A program made the translations under genes and the position numbers. Under the pieces are notes generated by a model. It searched no databases. It was not told the origin of the DNA and saw nothing but the letters and a program-made list of their open reading frames with translations. From the NCBI GenBank assembly GCA_016722075.1, contig JADKGW010000001.1, positions 4,402,001-4,466,000 on the forward strand: a stretch of DNA of 64,000 nt. Reading direction: 5' to 3'. Source of the DNA: Candidatus Kouleothrix ribensis. Its GTDB lineage: Bacteria; Chloroflexota; Chloroflexia; Chloroflexales; Roseiflexaceae. Each line of letters starts with the position of its first letter. Position 1 is the first letter of the stretch. Below are positions 10,326 through 20,253 of this stretch, piece after piece.

Positions 10326-11156
10326 CTACCGTAGCCGCGCCACGGCGGTCGAGATGCTGACAACCATGTAGATAATGATCAGCAGCGGGTTGAACAGTAT
10401 CATCGGCAGGGTGCCAAGCGCCATCGCTACGCCGACGGTGATCTGCATGGGGCGGCCACGCTTGAGCCTGGAAAACCGATCGACGATCCGCACGATAAAC
10501 TCGGCAATCGCCGGGCCGGCCATAAACACGATGAAGAAGCCAAAGAAGCCGCGCGCAAAGAATGCCACCGGCACGGCCACCAGTGCGGCGGCAATCAGCG
10601 CGACCACTGCGGCGATGACCAGATCGCGCGGCGCGACCTTGTAGTTGCTCGGGCGGCGGTCGCGCCGGCACTCGGGGCACAGCTGGCCCACCGAGGTCAT
10701 CTGCGCGCACGCCCCGCAGATCGGGCGGTCGCACTGAATGCAGCGCAGCGCCGTCTCGCGGTCGGGGTGGCGGTAGCAAAACTCCACGGCGGTAGCCGTA
10801 GCGGCCGGCTCGGGCGCACCCAGCAGCGGCGACGCATCACCCGAGGCGTTGCGCTCGGCGCGGCGGCGCGATGGCTCGAGCTGCATGCCCTGGCCGATCA
10901 GCTGCTCGACGTAGCGCAGGCTGGCGGCGGCGTCGGCGTTGTCGGGCTGAAGCGCCAATGCCTTGAGCAGATACTCGCGCTTCTCGGCCAGGATGGGCGC
11001 CACGCCGCTCAGGCCAACCCAGGCCTCGGCGCTATTTGGGTCGAGTTCGGTGGCGCGGCGAAAGCTGCTGCGCGCGGCCAGCGTGTCGCCCGCCAGCGCG
11101 GCGGCGCGGCCATCTTGCACCAGCTGATGTATGTCGACGATCGGTGTTTCGGTCAT
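10326..11156 (-). CDS. TPR / B-box-type zinc-finger membrane protein
   Basis: The 276-residue product has a TPR-like pair at residues 10-85 (GRAAALAGDTLAARSSFRRATELDP), then a cysteine-histidine module near 130-170 (CYRHPDRETALRCIQCDRPICGACAQMTSVGQLCPEC) of the B-box zinc-finger type that often precedes rhomboid or other membrane domains. Three to four transmembrane helices fill the C-terminal 100 residues (DLVIAAVVALIAAALVAVPVAFF, FFIVFMAGPAIAEFIV, ITVGVAMALGTLPMILFNPLLIII). No rhomboid catalytic motif is visible. The start at 11156 gives MTETPIVDIHQL. Its role is likely protein interaction at the membrane, without a specific function. Confidence 0.75.
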   Translation of the reverse strand: MTETPIVDIHQLVQDGRAAALAGDTLAARSSFRRATELDPNSAEAWVGLSGVAPILAEKREYLLKALALQPDNADAAASLRYVEQLIGQGMQLEPSRRRAERNASGDASPLLGAPEPAATATAVEFCYRHPDRETALRCIQCDRPICGACAQMTSVGQLCPECRRDRRPSNYKVAPRDLVIAAVVALIAAALVAVPVAFFARGFFGFFIVFMAGPAIAEFIVRIVDRFSRLKRGRPMQITVGVAMALGTLPMILFNPLLIIIYMVVSISTAVARLR

Positions 11157-11288
11157 GGCCTGCTCGATTTTACCGGCTGCCAATCGCAGCGTAAGAGAAC
11201 CTTCAATACCGGGCGTACGCAGTTGGCGTTGTGTGGCAGGCGGGCGGCCACTCTTGGCCTACGGCAGCGTGCTACTATATCTTTTTTT

Positions 11289-11329
11289 GTTTTCGGTTTG
11301 TGCGCTCACAGAGCGCATAAACCGAAAAC
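11289..11329. repeat. 19-bp stem hairpin with 3-nt loop
   Basis: Arms 11289-11307 and 11311-11329 pair over 19 positions with one G-T wobble and loop ACA. It lies just past the end of the ferredoxin reductase gene (minus strand). A run of seven T precedes it on the plus strand, so on the minus strand the stem is followed by A residues and is not a standard intrinsic terminator. Similar long hairpins recur at 26757, 26929, 27894 and 40606. Confidence 0.65.
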
Positions 11330-11332
11330 AGT

Positions 11333-12748
11333 TTAATGATCTAAATCCGCATGCCCGCCCTGAATGATCGCCAGCATATCGGCCACCCGCGTCACCTTGA
11401 CGCGCGGCCGGCCCTGCGCCGTGCCCTGGGCCAGCTCGTACGCGTCGAGCAGCTTCCAGCCGGCGTAGGTGACATAGTTAGGTTTGCGCGCCTCGAGCAG
11501 CGCCACGATCGCGCCAGGGTCGCGCTGGTCGTCGGCCACGCCCGTCAGGCCGGGCAGGTCGGCGATCATGGCCGCCACTGTCGAGACCGCGTCGGGCTTG
11601 TTGGTGCCGATCACGCCCGAAGGACCGCGCTTGGCCCAGCCCACCACATACTCGCCGTGGATTGTCTCACCGCTGCTGGCGTGGGTCACCCGCCCGGCCA
11701 CATTCATTATCTTGTACGAAACCTCGTCGAACGGCACGCCCTTCAGCGGCACACCACGATAGCCGACCGAGCGCAGCACCATGCCGCAGTCGAGCGTCTC
11801 GAACACGCCGGTGCCCTGGGCGCGCAGTGCGCCCTTGCCATCGGAGACGAGCCGGTTACGCTCGATCTTTACTGCGGCCACATGCCCGGCGGCGCCGATG
11901 ATCTCGACCGGCGAACTTAGGAAGCGCATGCGGATCGTCTTCGCGCCGGCCCAGTCGTGCCGTGCGACATAGGCCTGGAGCAGATCGACATTCCTGGCGG
12001 CGATCTTGTCTTCGGCCAGCGCGGCAATGCTATCGTGGTCGAGATCTAGATCGGCCGGGTCGAGCGCCACCTGCACGTCGGCCAGCTCGCCGAACTCCTT
12101 CAGCTCGGCGTTCGTGAAGGCGGCCTGGGCCGGCCCGCGGCGCCCGAGCATCACCACCTCGCGCACCTTGCTGGCGCGCAGCGCCTCGATCGCGTAGTCG
12201 GCCATATCGGTCTTGGCCAGCTCGTCGGGGTTGGTCATCAAAATGCGCGTCACGTCCATGGCCACATTGCCATTCCCCACCACGATCACGCGCTCGTGGT
12301 TCAGGTCAAACTCGTGCTCGCGGTAGTCGGGGTGGCCGTTATACCAGCCGACGAACGCCGTAGCCGGGTAGCTGCCGATCAGATCCTCGCCGGGAATATT
12401 CATGTGCCGGTCGGTCTGCGCACCCACAGCATAGATGATCTGGTCGTAGAGCCGCCTGAGATCCTCGTGGGTCAGGTCGACGCCGAAGGTCACATTGCCG
12501 AAATAGCGCACGCGCGCATCGGCGGCGATCTTGTCGTAGATCCGCGTGACCGACTTGATCGACTGGTGGTCGGGCGCGACGCCCTCGCGCACCAGTCCGA
12601 ACGGCGTGGGGAAGCGGTTGAAGAAATCGATTGTGAGCACAAGCTCTGGTTGCTTCAGCAGCGCCTCGGCGGCATAGAAGCCGGCCGGCCCGGCGCCGAC
12701 GATCGCGACCCGCAATGGCCGCGCTTCAGTTCCTAGCTGTTGAGCCAC
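11333..12748 (-). CDS. Ferredoxin/flavodoxin-NADP+ reductase, adrenodoxin-reductase type (FprA-like)
   Basis: The 471-residue flavoprotein transfers electrons between NADPH and ferredoxin or flavodoxin. The FAD site is VAIVGAGPAGFYAAEAL near residues 14-30, and the NADP site is VIVVGNGNVAMDVTRIL near 150. Family-specific stretches are PTPFGLVREGVAPDHQSIKSV, the LGRRGPAQAAFTNAELKEF loop, and the C-terminal YVVGWAKRGPSGVIGTNKPDA. Length fits mycobacterial FprA and mitochondrial adrenodoxin reductase. The start is GTG with AAGGAA about 10 nt upstream. It ends an apparent operon: class II aldolase, SDR, then this gene. Confidence 0.92.
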   Translation of the reverse strand: MAQQLGTEARPLRVAIVGAGPAGFYAAEALLKQPELVLTIDFFNRFPTPFGLVREGVAPDHQSIKSVTRIYDKIAADARVRYFGNVTFGVDLTHEDLRRLYDQIIYAVGAQTDRHMNIPGEDLIGSYPATAFVGWYNGHPDYREHEFDLNHERVIVVGNGNVAMDVTRILMTNPDELAKTDMADYAIEALRASKVREVVMLGRRGPAQAAFTNAELKEFGELADVQVALDPADLDLDHDSIAALAEDKIAARNVDLLQAYVARHDWAGAKTIRMRFLSSPVEIIGAAGHVAAVKIERNRLVSDGKGALRAQGTGVFETLDCGMVLRSVGYRGVPLKGVPFDEVSYKIMNVAGRVTHASSGETIHGEYVVGWAKRGPSGVIGTNKPDAVSTVAAMIADLPGLTGVADDQRDPGAIVALLEARKPNYVTYAGWKLLDAYELAQGTAQGRPRVKVTRVADMLAIIQGGHADLDH

Positions 12749-12804
12749 AGATGGTATTCCTTCTTATTCATAACACGGCTTCCACAGCATGCAATGGCGC
12801 TGAT

Positions 12805-13521
12805 CTAGGCGCGGCCATACACCGGGATGCTGGCACCGCTGATGATCTGCGCGCCGGGGCCGGCCAGGAACACGATCACCTCGGCGATTGCCGCTGGGCT
12901 GACCCAACGACCGCCGCCGGCAGTCGCGTCGCGCTGGCGATTGGCGGGGGTGTCGATCGTGCTGGGCAGGATGACGTTGGCCGTGATGTTCTGATCGCGC
13001 AGCTCGGCTGCCAGCGCCTCGGTGAGCTGCACCACTGCGCGCTTGGAGGCGGCGTAGGCGGCCAGGTTGGCACCGGGCTGGGTGGCGGTGCGTGTGCCGA
13101 CATTGATGATCGCGCCGCCGCGCGCAAGCATGTGCGGCACGGCGGCCGCACATGCCAGCACAGTCGTCTTGAGGTTCTGGTCGAGCTGCTGCTGCCACAC
13201 CGACCAGGGCGTCGCGTGTACGGGCTTGCCGCCGCCAAAGCCACCGGCGATATTCACCAGGATGTCGACCCCGCCCTGGCGGGTGGCTGCATCGGCGAAG
13301 GCCTGGGCCACCGCCGCTTCATCGGTCAGGTCGAGCATCATGCCGCTCAGCGGCGCGTCGGCGGCCAGGCCAAGCTGCGTGCGCAGCTGCTCGAGTTCGC
13401 CCGCGCGCCGGTGCGGCGCCACCACCGCAGCGCCCGCGCCAAGCAATGCGCCAACGACTGCACCGCCCAGTGCGCCGGTGCCGCCGGTGACGATCGCGAC
13501 TTTGCCGTCGAGTGTACGCAT
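12805..13521 (-). CDS. Short-chain dehydrogenase/reductase (SDR)
   Basis: The 238-residue enzyme has the classical SDR layout: cofactor motif TGGTGALG near residue 11, NIAGG (NAG-type) after beta-4, catalytic Ser near GGAIINVGTRTA and the YAASK catalytic pair. It carries out NAD(P)H-dependent oxidation or reduction of an alcohol/ketone whose identity is not apparent. The ATG at 13521 starts just before the Rossmann motif. It lies 42 bp after a class II aldolase gene and 56 bp before a ferredoxin reductase gene on the same strand, suggesting a small sugar- or aldehyde-metabolising operon. Confidence 0.88.
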   Translation of the reverse strand: MRTLDGKVAIVTGGTGALGGAVVGALLGAGAAVVAPHRRAGELEQLRTQLGLAADAPLSGMMLDLTDEAAVAQAFADAATRQGGVDILVNIAGGFGGGKPVHATPWSVWQQQLDQNLKTTVLACAAAVPHMLARGGAIINVGTRTATQPGANLAAYAASKRAVVQLTEALAAELRDQNITANVILPSTIDTPANRQRDATAGGGRWVSPAAIAEVIVFLAGPGAQIISGASIPVYGRA

Positions 13522-13563
13522 CCTCGCCTCCCTTGCCGAGTACCCACGATTACGCCGCAATCA

Positions 13564-14754
13564 CTACGACATCGGCACCTGCGGCACGATCATGCCCGCG
13601 ATGCGCTCGAAGATTTCCTTGATCGAGTGGCCGGTGATCGTCAGGCCGTGATTTTTAAGCCCAATCACCGCGCGCGCGGGGTCGGGCGCCTGGCGCACCA
13701 GCTCGGCCACCTCGCTGGCCAGCTCGTAGGTGCCGCAGGGGTAGTTCACCTGGGTAGAGGCGATCGGGTCGCGCCACCAGGCATGGACATGGACGATCGC
13801 GCCGACGCGCGGGTGCTCGCGATAGATCATGAAGTGCTCGATTGCATCGACCGAGACGCGGCGCGGCTCGACATGCGGCGGCACGCTCAGGCGCATCAGC
13901 AGCCGATCTGGCTCGTAGCCGGTCACCAGCAGAATATCGCGGCCGATCGTCTCGAGCTTGCTCTTATCGACGCCCGAAGCCGACATCCAGAAAGTCGCCG
14001 GGTCGTGCAGCGCACGCGCGCTCAGGTTGCCGTAGCTCAAGCCGCCGATGCCATACAGGCGCTTGACATGGCGCAGATCGCGCTCGGAGAGAATATCGTG
14101 GATCGGGAAGGCTGCCGGCAGCAGGCCCATGCGGTCGAGCTGCTTGCCGGCCCAGCTGATCTCGCTGGTCGGCTGATCGCCGGCCCACAGCTGCTCGGGC
14201 AGATCGGGCACAAAATCGTTATTGATCACCAGGTGGCTGCATGCCAGCGGCTGGATGCGCGCGTAGATCTGCTCGAAGAATTCGTCTTCATCGCCATCGT
14301 TACGGATGACATAGTGGCCCTGTTCGATCGTAATGAAGTGGCTCTCGAGCACACCATCGACGCGCGTGTTCAGCACCACCATATTCGAGAGCGAGCGCAC
14401 CAGCACGGGGTAGGCTGCCTTCATGATCTCGCGCTCGTTGTCGGCGCCCTCGACGATTGTGGCCACGAAGGTGCCCTGCCCACGGCGGTGTACCGGGCGC
14501 GGCCGGTCGATATCGCACAGATTCAGCACCAGCCGCACGGGGGCTAGCTCGGCATCGGCCGGGTCGTTGGCCGGCTCACCCGCTGGCTCGCCGCCGCTGC
14601 GATGCGTATGGCCCAGGCGCTGCAGCGTCGCCTGAAGGCGCTGTGCATACCAGCGCACAAACTGATTGGTCGTATCGCCGGCAGTGGTAAAGCTCAGGCG
14701 CTCGTGTGCATCGAGCGAGGGTTCTAGTAGCGGTGACCAGGTTTCTTGGTGCAT
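13564..14754 (-). CDS. Class II aldolase/adducin-domain protein with N-terminal extension
   Basis: The 396-residue product has a C-terminal class II aldolase/adducin domain (about 205-396): GLSYGNLSARAL, the zinc ligands in AIVHVHAWW and the third in IGLKNHGLTITG. The N-terminal 200 residues are not an aldolase domain. They contain VRLVLNLCDIDRPRPVHRRGQGTFVATIVEG and FFEQIYARIQPLACSHLVINNDFVPDLPE and I do not recognise them. ATG 14754 begins MHQETWSPLLEPSL. It is first in an operon with SDR and ferredoxin reductase genes. The reaction is undetermined: aldol cleavage or epimerisation of a sugar phosphate are the family possibilities. Confidence 0.8.
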   Translation of the reverse strand: MHQETWSPLLEPSLDAHERLSFTTAGDTTNQFVRWYAQRLQATLQRLGHTHRSGGEPAGEPANDPADAELAPVRLVLNLCDIDRPRPVHRRGQGTFVATIVEGADNEREIMKAAYPVLVRSLSNMVVLNTRVDGVLESHFITIEQGHYVIRNDGDEDEFFEQIYARIQPLACSHLVINNDFVPDLPEQLWAGDQPTSEISWAGKQLDRMGLLPAAFPIHDILSERDLRHVKRLYGIGGLSYGNLSARALHDPATFWMSASGVDKSKLETIGRDILLVTGYEPDRLLMRLSVPPHVEPRRVSVDAIEHFMIYREHPRVGAIVHVHAWWRDPIASTQVNYPCGTYELASEVAELVRQAPDPARAVIGLKNHGLTITGHSIKEIFERIAGMIVPQVPMS

Positions 14755-14791
14755 AGCACATTCCTTGATCGAGCAAATTGGATTGAAACAC

Positions 14792-14816
14792 AAAAAAGGC
14801 GCGAAGAACGCCTTTG
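14792..14816 (-). terminator. Rho-independent terminator of the sensor kinase gene
   Basis: On the minus strand a 7-bp stem AAAGGCG/CGCCTTT with a 7-nt loop is followed by a T-run. It lies 66 bp downstream of the kinase stop codon and before the aldolase start, so it separates the kinase transcript from the aldolase operon. Confidence 0.7.
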
Positions 14817-14881
14817 TATCTACGGTGGGCACCAGCATAGCGGGAAGCCGCGCTTCTGTCAAGTTTGGTGCGGCCGTCGGA

Positions 14882-16726
<1,845 letters not shown>

Positions 16727-17268
16727 GTAGGTGCTCTCCTCGGCGCGCAGGCGTTGATGTGGCGGCAATCCACAGCACGATTGTGCCATAGCCGGCCATA
16801 TGTTCGGTATCGCTGCTCGTGAGATCGACAGCCGGTTGAACAGGTACGCGCCGCCCTATACTACCAGATCCGGTGTATTTCAGCTAGTTACAGTATTGAT
16901 ATGTCATGCGCGCCGGGCTGAGTGATACCAGCTCGGCTTGATCGCGTACGTTTTCCGGTGCGGTGCGTGGTAATGCCGTACACCGCACCGGAAAGCGAAA
17001 TCTGGGGCGGCTTCGCCGCCCCAAAGCCGCCGCCATCGGACAAATACTTACCCGAATTTGGGCAGTACCCAGTCGGCAGTATGCAGCGATAGTGCCAACT
17101 ACCGACTGCACACTGTAGCCAGCCAGGAATGTGCGCCAAGCCGTACTGGCCTCCGCGCGTGTTGAAAGCAGACTGAGCATTACGCTATTAGGGCGTACGC
17201 GGTAGCACAACACACACCGACGATCGGACCGCGTGCATGGTGTTGCGCTGGAGAAACCGACGCCGGGC
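16727..17268. other. ruvB-kinase intergenic region with hairpins and heptamer repeats
   Basis: No gene is supported here. Two hairpins lie downstream of ruvB: 14-bp arms 16952-16965/16981-16994, and a 9-bp stem 17003-17023 with loop TTC. At 17060-17115 words such as cagtcggcagt and the mirrored actaccgactgc form an inverted GACTGCC-type heptamer repeat. Confidence 0.5.
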
Positions 17269-18315
17269 CTACCACAGCCGGCCCTGCTCGGGGCCGGCCT
17301 CGGGCGGCAGCCGCTCGATATAGGCGATGCCCAGGTGCTCGTAGGCCCGCCGGGTAGCAATGCGCCCGCGCGGGGTGCGCTGGAGGAAGCCCAGCTGGAG
17401 TAGGAACGGCTCGTACACATCCTCAATCGCGTCGACCTCTTCGGATAGCGCGGCCGCGAGGGTTGAGAGCCCGACCGGCCCGCCGCCAAACAGCTCGATG
17501 ATCGCGCGCAGCAGCCGCCGATCGTTTTCGTCGAGCCCGAGATCGTCGATTTCGAGCTGCACCAGCGCGGCCCGCGCGATCTCGAGCGAGATCACGCCAC
17601 CGCCGATCACCTGGGCATAGTCGCGCACGCGCCGCAGCAGCCGGTTGACAATGCGTGGCGTGCCGCGCGCGCGCCGGGCGATCTCGCGCGCGCCCTCGGG
17701 CATAGCCTCGACCCCCAGGATGCGTGCCGAGCGAATGACGATGTCGTAGAGCGCGTCGGGCGAGTAGAACTCCATGCGGTGGGTCGAGCCAAAGCGGTCG
17801 CGCAGCGGCGACGTGAGCAGTGCGACGCGCGTGGTGGCGCCGATCACCGTGAACTTGGCCAGGTTCAGCCGCAGGTTGCGCGCGCTTGGCCCCTTGCCAA
17901 CCATAATGTCGAGCGCAAAGTCCTCCATGGCTGGGTAGAGCACTTCTTCGACCGCGCGATTCAGGCGGTGGATCTCGTCGATGAACAGCACATCGTCCTT
18001 CTGCACGTTGGTCAGCACGGCGGCCAGGTCGCCGGCGCGCTCAATCGCCGGGCCGGAGGTGAGCTTGATGTTCACGCCCATCTCGTTGGCCAGCACGCCG
18101 GCCAGGCTGGTTTTGCCCAGGCCGGGCGGCCCATAGAACAGCGTATGGTCGAGCGGCTCTTTGCGGCCTTTGGCGGCGGCAATCGCAATCTTCAGCTGAT
18201 CGACGATCTTCTCCTGGCCGATGAACTCGGCCAGCCGTTTGGGGCGCAAGCTCTTTTCGACCTGCTGGTCGTCTTCGCCGGGGTTCGGGTTAACAATGCG
18301 ATCGTCGTCGCTCAT
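17269..18315 (-). CDS. ruvB: Holliday junction branch-migration ATPase RuvB
   Basis: The 348-residue AAA+ motor drives branch migration of Holliday junctions with RuvA. Motifs: RPKRLAEFIGQEKI at the N terminus, Walker A GPPGLGKTSLAG, Walker B LFIDEIHRLNR, sensor 1 VIGATTR, arginine finger in LRDRFGSTHRMEFY, sensor 2 ARGTPRIVNRLLRRVRDYA, and the C-terminal winged helix with FLQRTPRGRIATRRAYEHLG. Length is standard. ATG 18315 was chosen since upstream codons overlap the promoter. The -10 TATAAT lies 41 bp upstream. ruvA and ruvC are not in the window. Confidence 0.97.
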   Translation of the reverse strand: MSDDDRIVNPNPGEDDQQVEKSLRPKRLAEFIGQEKIVDQLKIAIAAAKGRKEPLDHTLFYGPPGLGKTSLAGVLANEMGVNIKLTSGPAIERAGDLAAVLTNVQKDDVLFIDEIHRLNRAVEEVLYPAMEDFALDIMVGKGPSARNLRLNLAKFTVIGATTRVALLTSPLRDRFGSTHRMEFYSPDALYDIVIRSARILGVEAMPEGAREIARRARGTPRIVNRLLRRVRDYAQVIGGGVISLEIARAALVQLEIDDLGLDENDRRLLRAIIELFGGGPVGLSTLAAALSEEVDAIEDVYEPFLLQLGFLQRTPRGRIATRRAYEHLGIAYIERLPPEAGPEQGRLW

Positions 18316-18355
18316 GCCGCCTCGCGCTGTAGCACCGTTGTGCGAACTTGAGCGC

Positions 18356-18361
18356 ATTATA
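18356..18361 (-). promoter_or_regulatory. Extended -10 element of ruvB
   Basis: ATATGC-TATAAT on the minus strand, 41 bp upstream of the ruvB ATG. The TGC immediately before TATAAT makes an extended -10; no convincing -35 is seen. Confidence 0.6.
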
Positions 18362-18406
18362 GCATATCTCCAGGTGCGGCAGCCTGTCCGGAATACCGAG
18401 GCGCAG

Positions 18407-18692
18407 TTAGGCGTATACATTGCTTCTGCCATAGAACAGGTAGCACTTGGCATGCCGAAACACGCGGTGGCCTGGTTGATCGGCGGTGTGCCCGGTATAC
18501 AAGCGCACCTGGACATCATCGCGGCGCAGGCGGCGCACCAATGTCCTCGGCCAGCTGAGGCGTGGCGGCGTTGAGCGGCTCGGCGTTCAGCTCGCGGCTA
18601 TCGCCCAGCAGCAGGCGCAGGCGGCGCACGCCGGGGAGCGTAGCGCGTAGCTGCTGGCAGCCGCGAATGCTGAAATAGACCCTATCTCTGGC
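18407..18692 (-). pseudogene. Remnant of a phospholipase-D-like-domain (helicase-associated) gene
   Basis: In two minus-strand frames the region reads VYFSIRGCQQLRATLPG, RRLRLLLGDSRELNAEPLN, then after a frame change near 18536-18540 VRRLRRDDVQVRLYTG and HRVFRHAKCYLFYGRSNVYA before a TAA at 18407. The HAKCYLFYG motif (HxK) and spacing are those of the PLD-like domain found at the N terminus of some large SNF2/DEAD-type helicases. No start, no helicase domain and a frameshift are present, so it is a dead fragment. It lies just upstream of the ruvB promoter. The helicase link is from memory of the family. Confidence 0.6.
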
Positions 18693-18852
18693 CGATTATC
18701 CCAAGCACCACCAGCGAATGGCTCAGTAGGGTTTTTGAGGGAGTATATCACCAAGCAACACGCGCATAGGTCATTCCGCTGGCAAACTCACGAGCGCTTC
18801 GATGAGGTTCCATATCACTATCATCCGTACCAATGTAGGTGCTGGCGTTCGT
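18693..18852. other. Gap between crtYd stop and PLD-gene remnant
   Basis: On the minus strand a run of about 34 codons after the crtYd stop is open and looks slightly protein-like (contains MEPHRSAREFASGMTYARVAW split by normal spacing), but has no start codon context and no family match. It may be more decayed coding DNA. Confidence 0.3.
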
Positions 18853-19179
18853 CTAGATCCAGCGGCGCGGGCTGAAGCCGAACACCAGCACGGCGCAGGC
18901 CGCCGCGCTGCTCACCAGCGCGATGCCCAGCAGGTTATCGATGGGCGTGATGCCGGCGCCATACAGCCAGATACCCAGCACCTGCTGCGGGTTGATCCGC
19001 CAGGCGCCCCAGATCGCGCCGATCGGGTCGGTGATCAGCTGCCACAGCTCGGCGATCACGATCACGGCCACGATCGTGCGCCGGCGCGACCACAGGAACG
19101 CGGCGTTGCGCGCCCACAGGATGCCATGGAACAGCAAGGCCGTGCCGATCAGAATCAGCGTGGGGAGATAGCGTTGCAC
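18853..19179 (-). CDS. crtYd: Lycopene cyclase domain protein, second subunit (CrtYd-like)
   Basis: The 108-residue product has three transmembrane helices and the lycopene cyclase domain shape. The conserved prolyl-acidic motif that is usually P-x-E-(E/D) in this family reads GITPIDNLLGIAL here, an altered version typical of the more divergent half. It would pair with the upstream CrtYc-like protein to form a heterodimeric cyclase acting on lycopene or related linear carotenoids in the membrane. The GTG start shares one base with the preceding gene's TAG stop (translational coupling). No other carotenoid genes are in the window. Confidence 0.7.
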   Translation of the reverse strand: MQRYLPTLILIGTALLFHGILWARNAAFLWSRRRTIVAVIVIAELWQLITDPIGAIWGAWRINPQQVLGIWLYGAGITPIDNLLGIALVSSAAACAVLVFGFSPRRWI

Positions 19180-19496
19180 TAGTGGCCTCTGCCGCGCGCT
19201 TCGATCACCACCGTAATCGCGCCAAACATCAGCGTCACGCCGATGATCCAGAGCCATTCTTCAAGCGGCAGCCCGCCGATCCAGATGCCCGCAATATGCG
19301 CCGGGTCGTAGTCCCAGGCGCCAAGCCTGACGATCCCGGCATCCCAGGCCCAGCCGCCGGCCAGCGCGCCGGCCAGCGTCAGGCCCAGCGCGCGGCGCTG
19401 CCGCCACAGCTGCCGGCGCGCCGACAGGCCCAACCCCAGCAGCGGCAGGCCCACGAACAGCGCCAGCCAGATCATGTAGGTGCTCGTTCCGAACAT
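19179..19496 (-). CDS. crtYc: Lycopene cyclase domain protein, first subunit (CrtYc-like)
   Basis: The 105-residue membrane protein has three helices and the hallmark GIWIGGLPLEEWLWIIGVTLM, containing the P-L-E-E catalytic-type motif of the CrtYc/CrtYd/fungal-type lycopene cyclase family. The Asp/Tyr-rich loop GAWDYDPAHI precedes it. Its stop overlaps the start of the CrtYd-like gene by one base, so the two are made together. The family forms beta- or epsilon-type rings, or in some Actinobacteria C50 rings. The specific product cannot be read from sequence alone. Confidence 0.75.
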   Translation of the reverse strand: MFGTSTYMIWLALFVGLPLLGLGLSARRQLWRQRRALGLTLAGALAGGWAWDAGIVRLGAWDYDPAHIAGIWIGGLPLEEWLWIIGVTLMFGAITVVIEARGRGH

Positions 19497-19511
19497 CGAT
19501 GTGTGCTTCGC

Positions 19512-20201
19512 TCAGACCACAATCTTCTTGAATGCCTCGGCCGCAGCAAAGCCGTGCGCCTGGCCCAGCTCGGCTATGATCGTGCGCACACGCGCCTGCC
19601 ACTGCTGGTTTTCGTCGAGCTGCGTGTGGTGCTCAATCAGCGCGGCGATCTTCTGTTCGGCAAAGCCCGAGATATCTTCGAAGTGATCGGGCTGCTCGGC
19701 GCCCCACAGAAACAGCGCCTCGGGCCGCCACATGGTGATGCCGATCTGGCCAAGCCCTGGCATGAACAGGTGATCGCGCGCGCTAACGATGCCCTCGATC
19801 ACCGCAAAGCCAACCGCGCGGTGGTCGGGGTGGAGCATGTAGTGCTTCCAGGGATCGTGCGTAAACACATAGTGCGGCTTGAAGTGGCGGATGTACAGCG
19901 CGAACTCGGCCCGCAGCGCCGGTGATGGCTCGAGCTCGCCGTCGTTGTTGCGCAGAAAGATCACCCGCTGCACCCCCAGCACGGCCGCTGCCGCGAGCTG
20001 CTCGCCCTCGCGCAGGGCGCTCAGCTGGTAGGGCGAGATACTGGGGGCGTGGCTGCCTTTATTGCCGTTTGTGGCGATGATGAATGTAATCTCCCAGCCC
20101 TGGGCGCTGAGCTTGGCGATCGTGCCGCCCGCGCCAAATTCGTTGTCGTCGGGGTGTGCGCCAATCACGAGCGCACGCCTAGGCTCGGCCAACTGACTCA
20201 T
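19512..20201 (-). CDS. PIG-L family (LmbE-like) N-acetylglucosaminyl deacetylase
   Basis: The 229-residue protein has the PIG-L zinc-binding signature AHPDDNEFGAGGT near the N terminus and the second part HPDHRAVG in the middle. These zinc enzymes remove acetyl groups from N-acetylglucosamine conjugates, as in bacillithiol, mycothiol or glycolipid pathways. The substrate here is unknown. GAGAGG precedes the ATG at 20201. It is on the same strand as the downstream split lycopene cyclase genes, 15 bp apart, so it may be co-transcribed with them. Confidence 0.85.
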   Translation of the reverse strand: MSQLAEPRRALVIGAHPDDNEFGAGGTIAKLSAQGWEITFIIATNGNKGSHAPSISPYQLSALREGEQLAAAAVLGVQRVIFLRNNDGELEPSPALRAEFALYIRHFKPHYVFTHDPWKHYMLHPDHRAVGFAVIEGIVSARDHLFMPGLGQIGITMWRPEALFLWGAEQPDHFEDISGFAEQKIAALIEHHTQLDENQQWQARVRTIIAELGQAHGFAAAEAFKKIVV

Positions 20202-20253
20202 TGGTGCCTCTCATGCTACTGCTTCGGTCTGCCTCAGGCTGGCTAATTGAGCG

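Noticed and set aside
12715..14547. A 610-codon open frame on the plus strand
   Set aside because: It is antisense to the ferredoxin reductase, SDR and aldolase genes, which have clear family motifs; the frame is a high-GC shadow.
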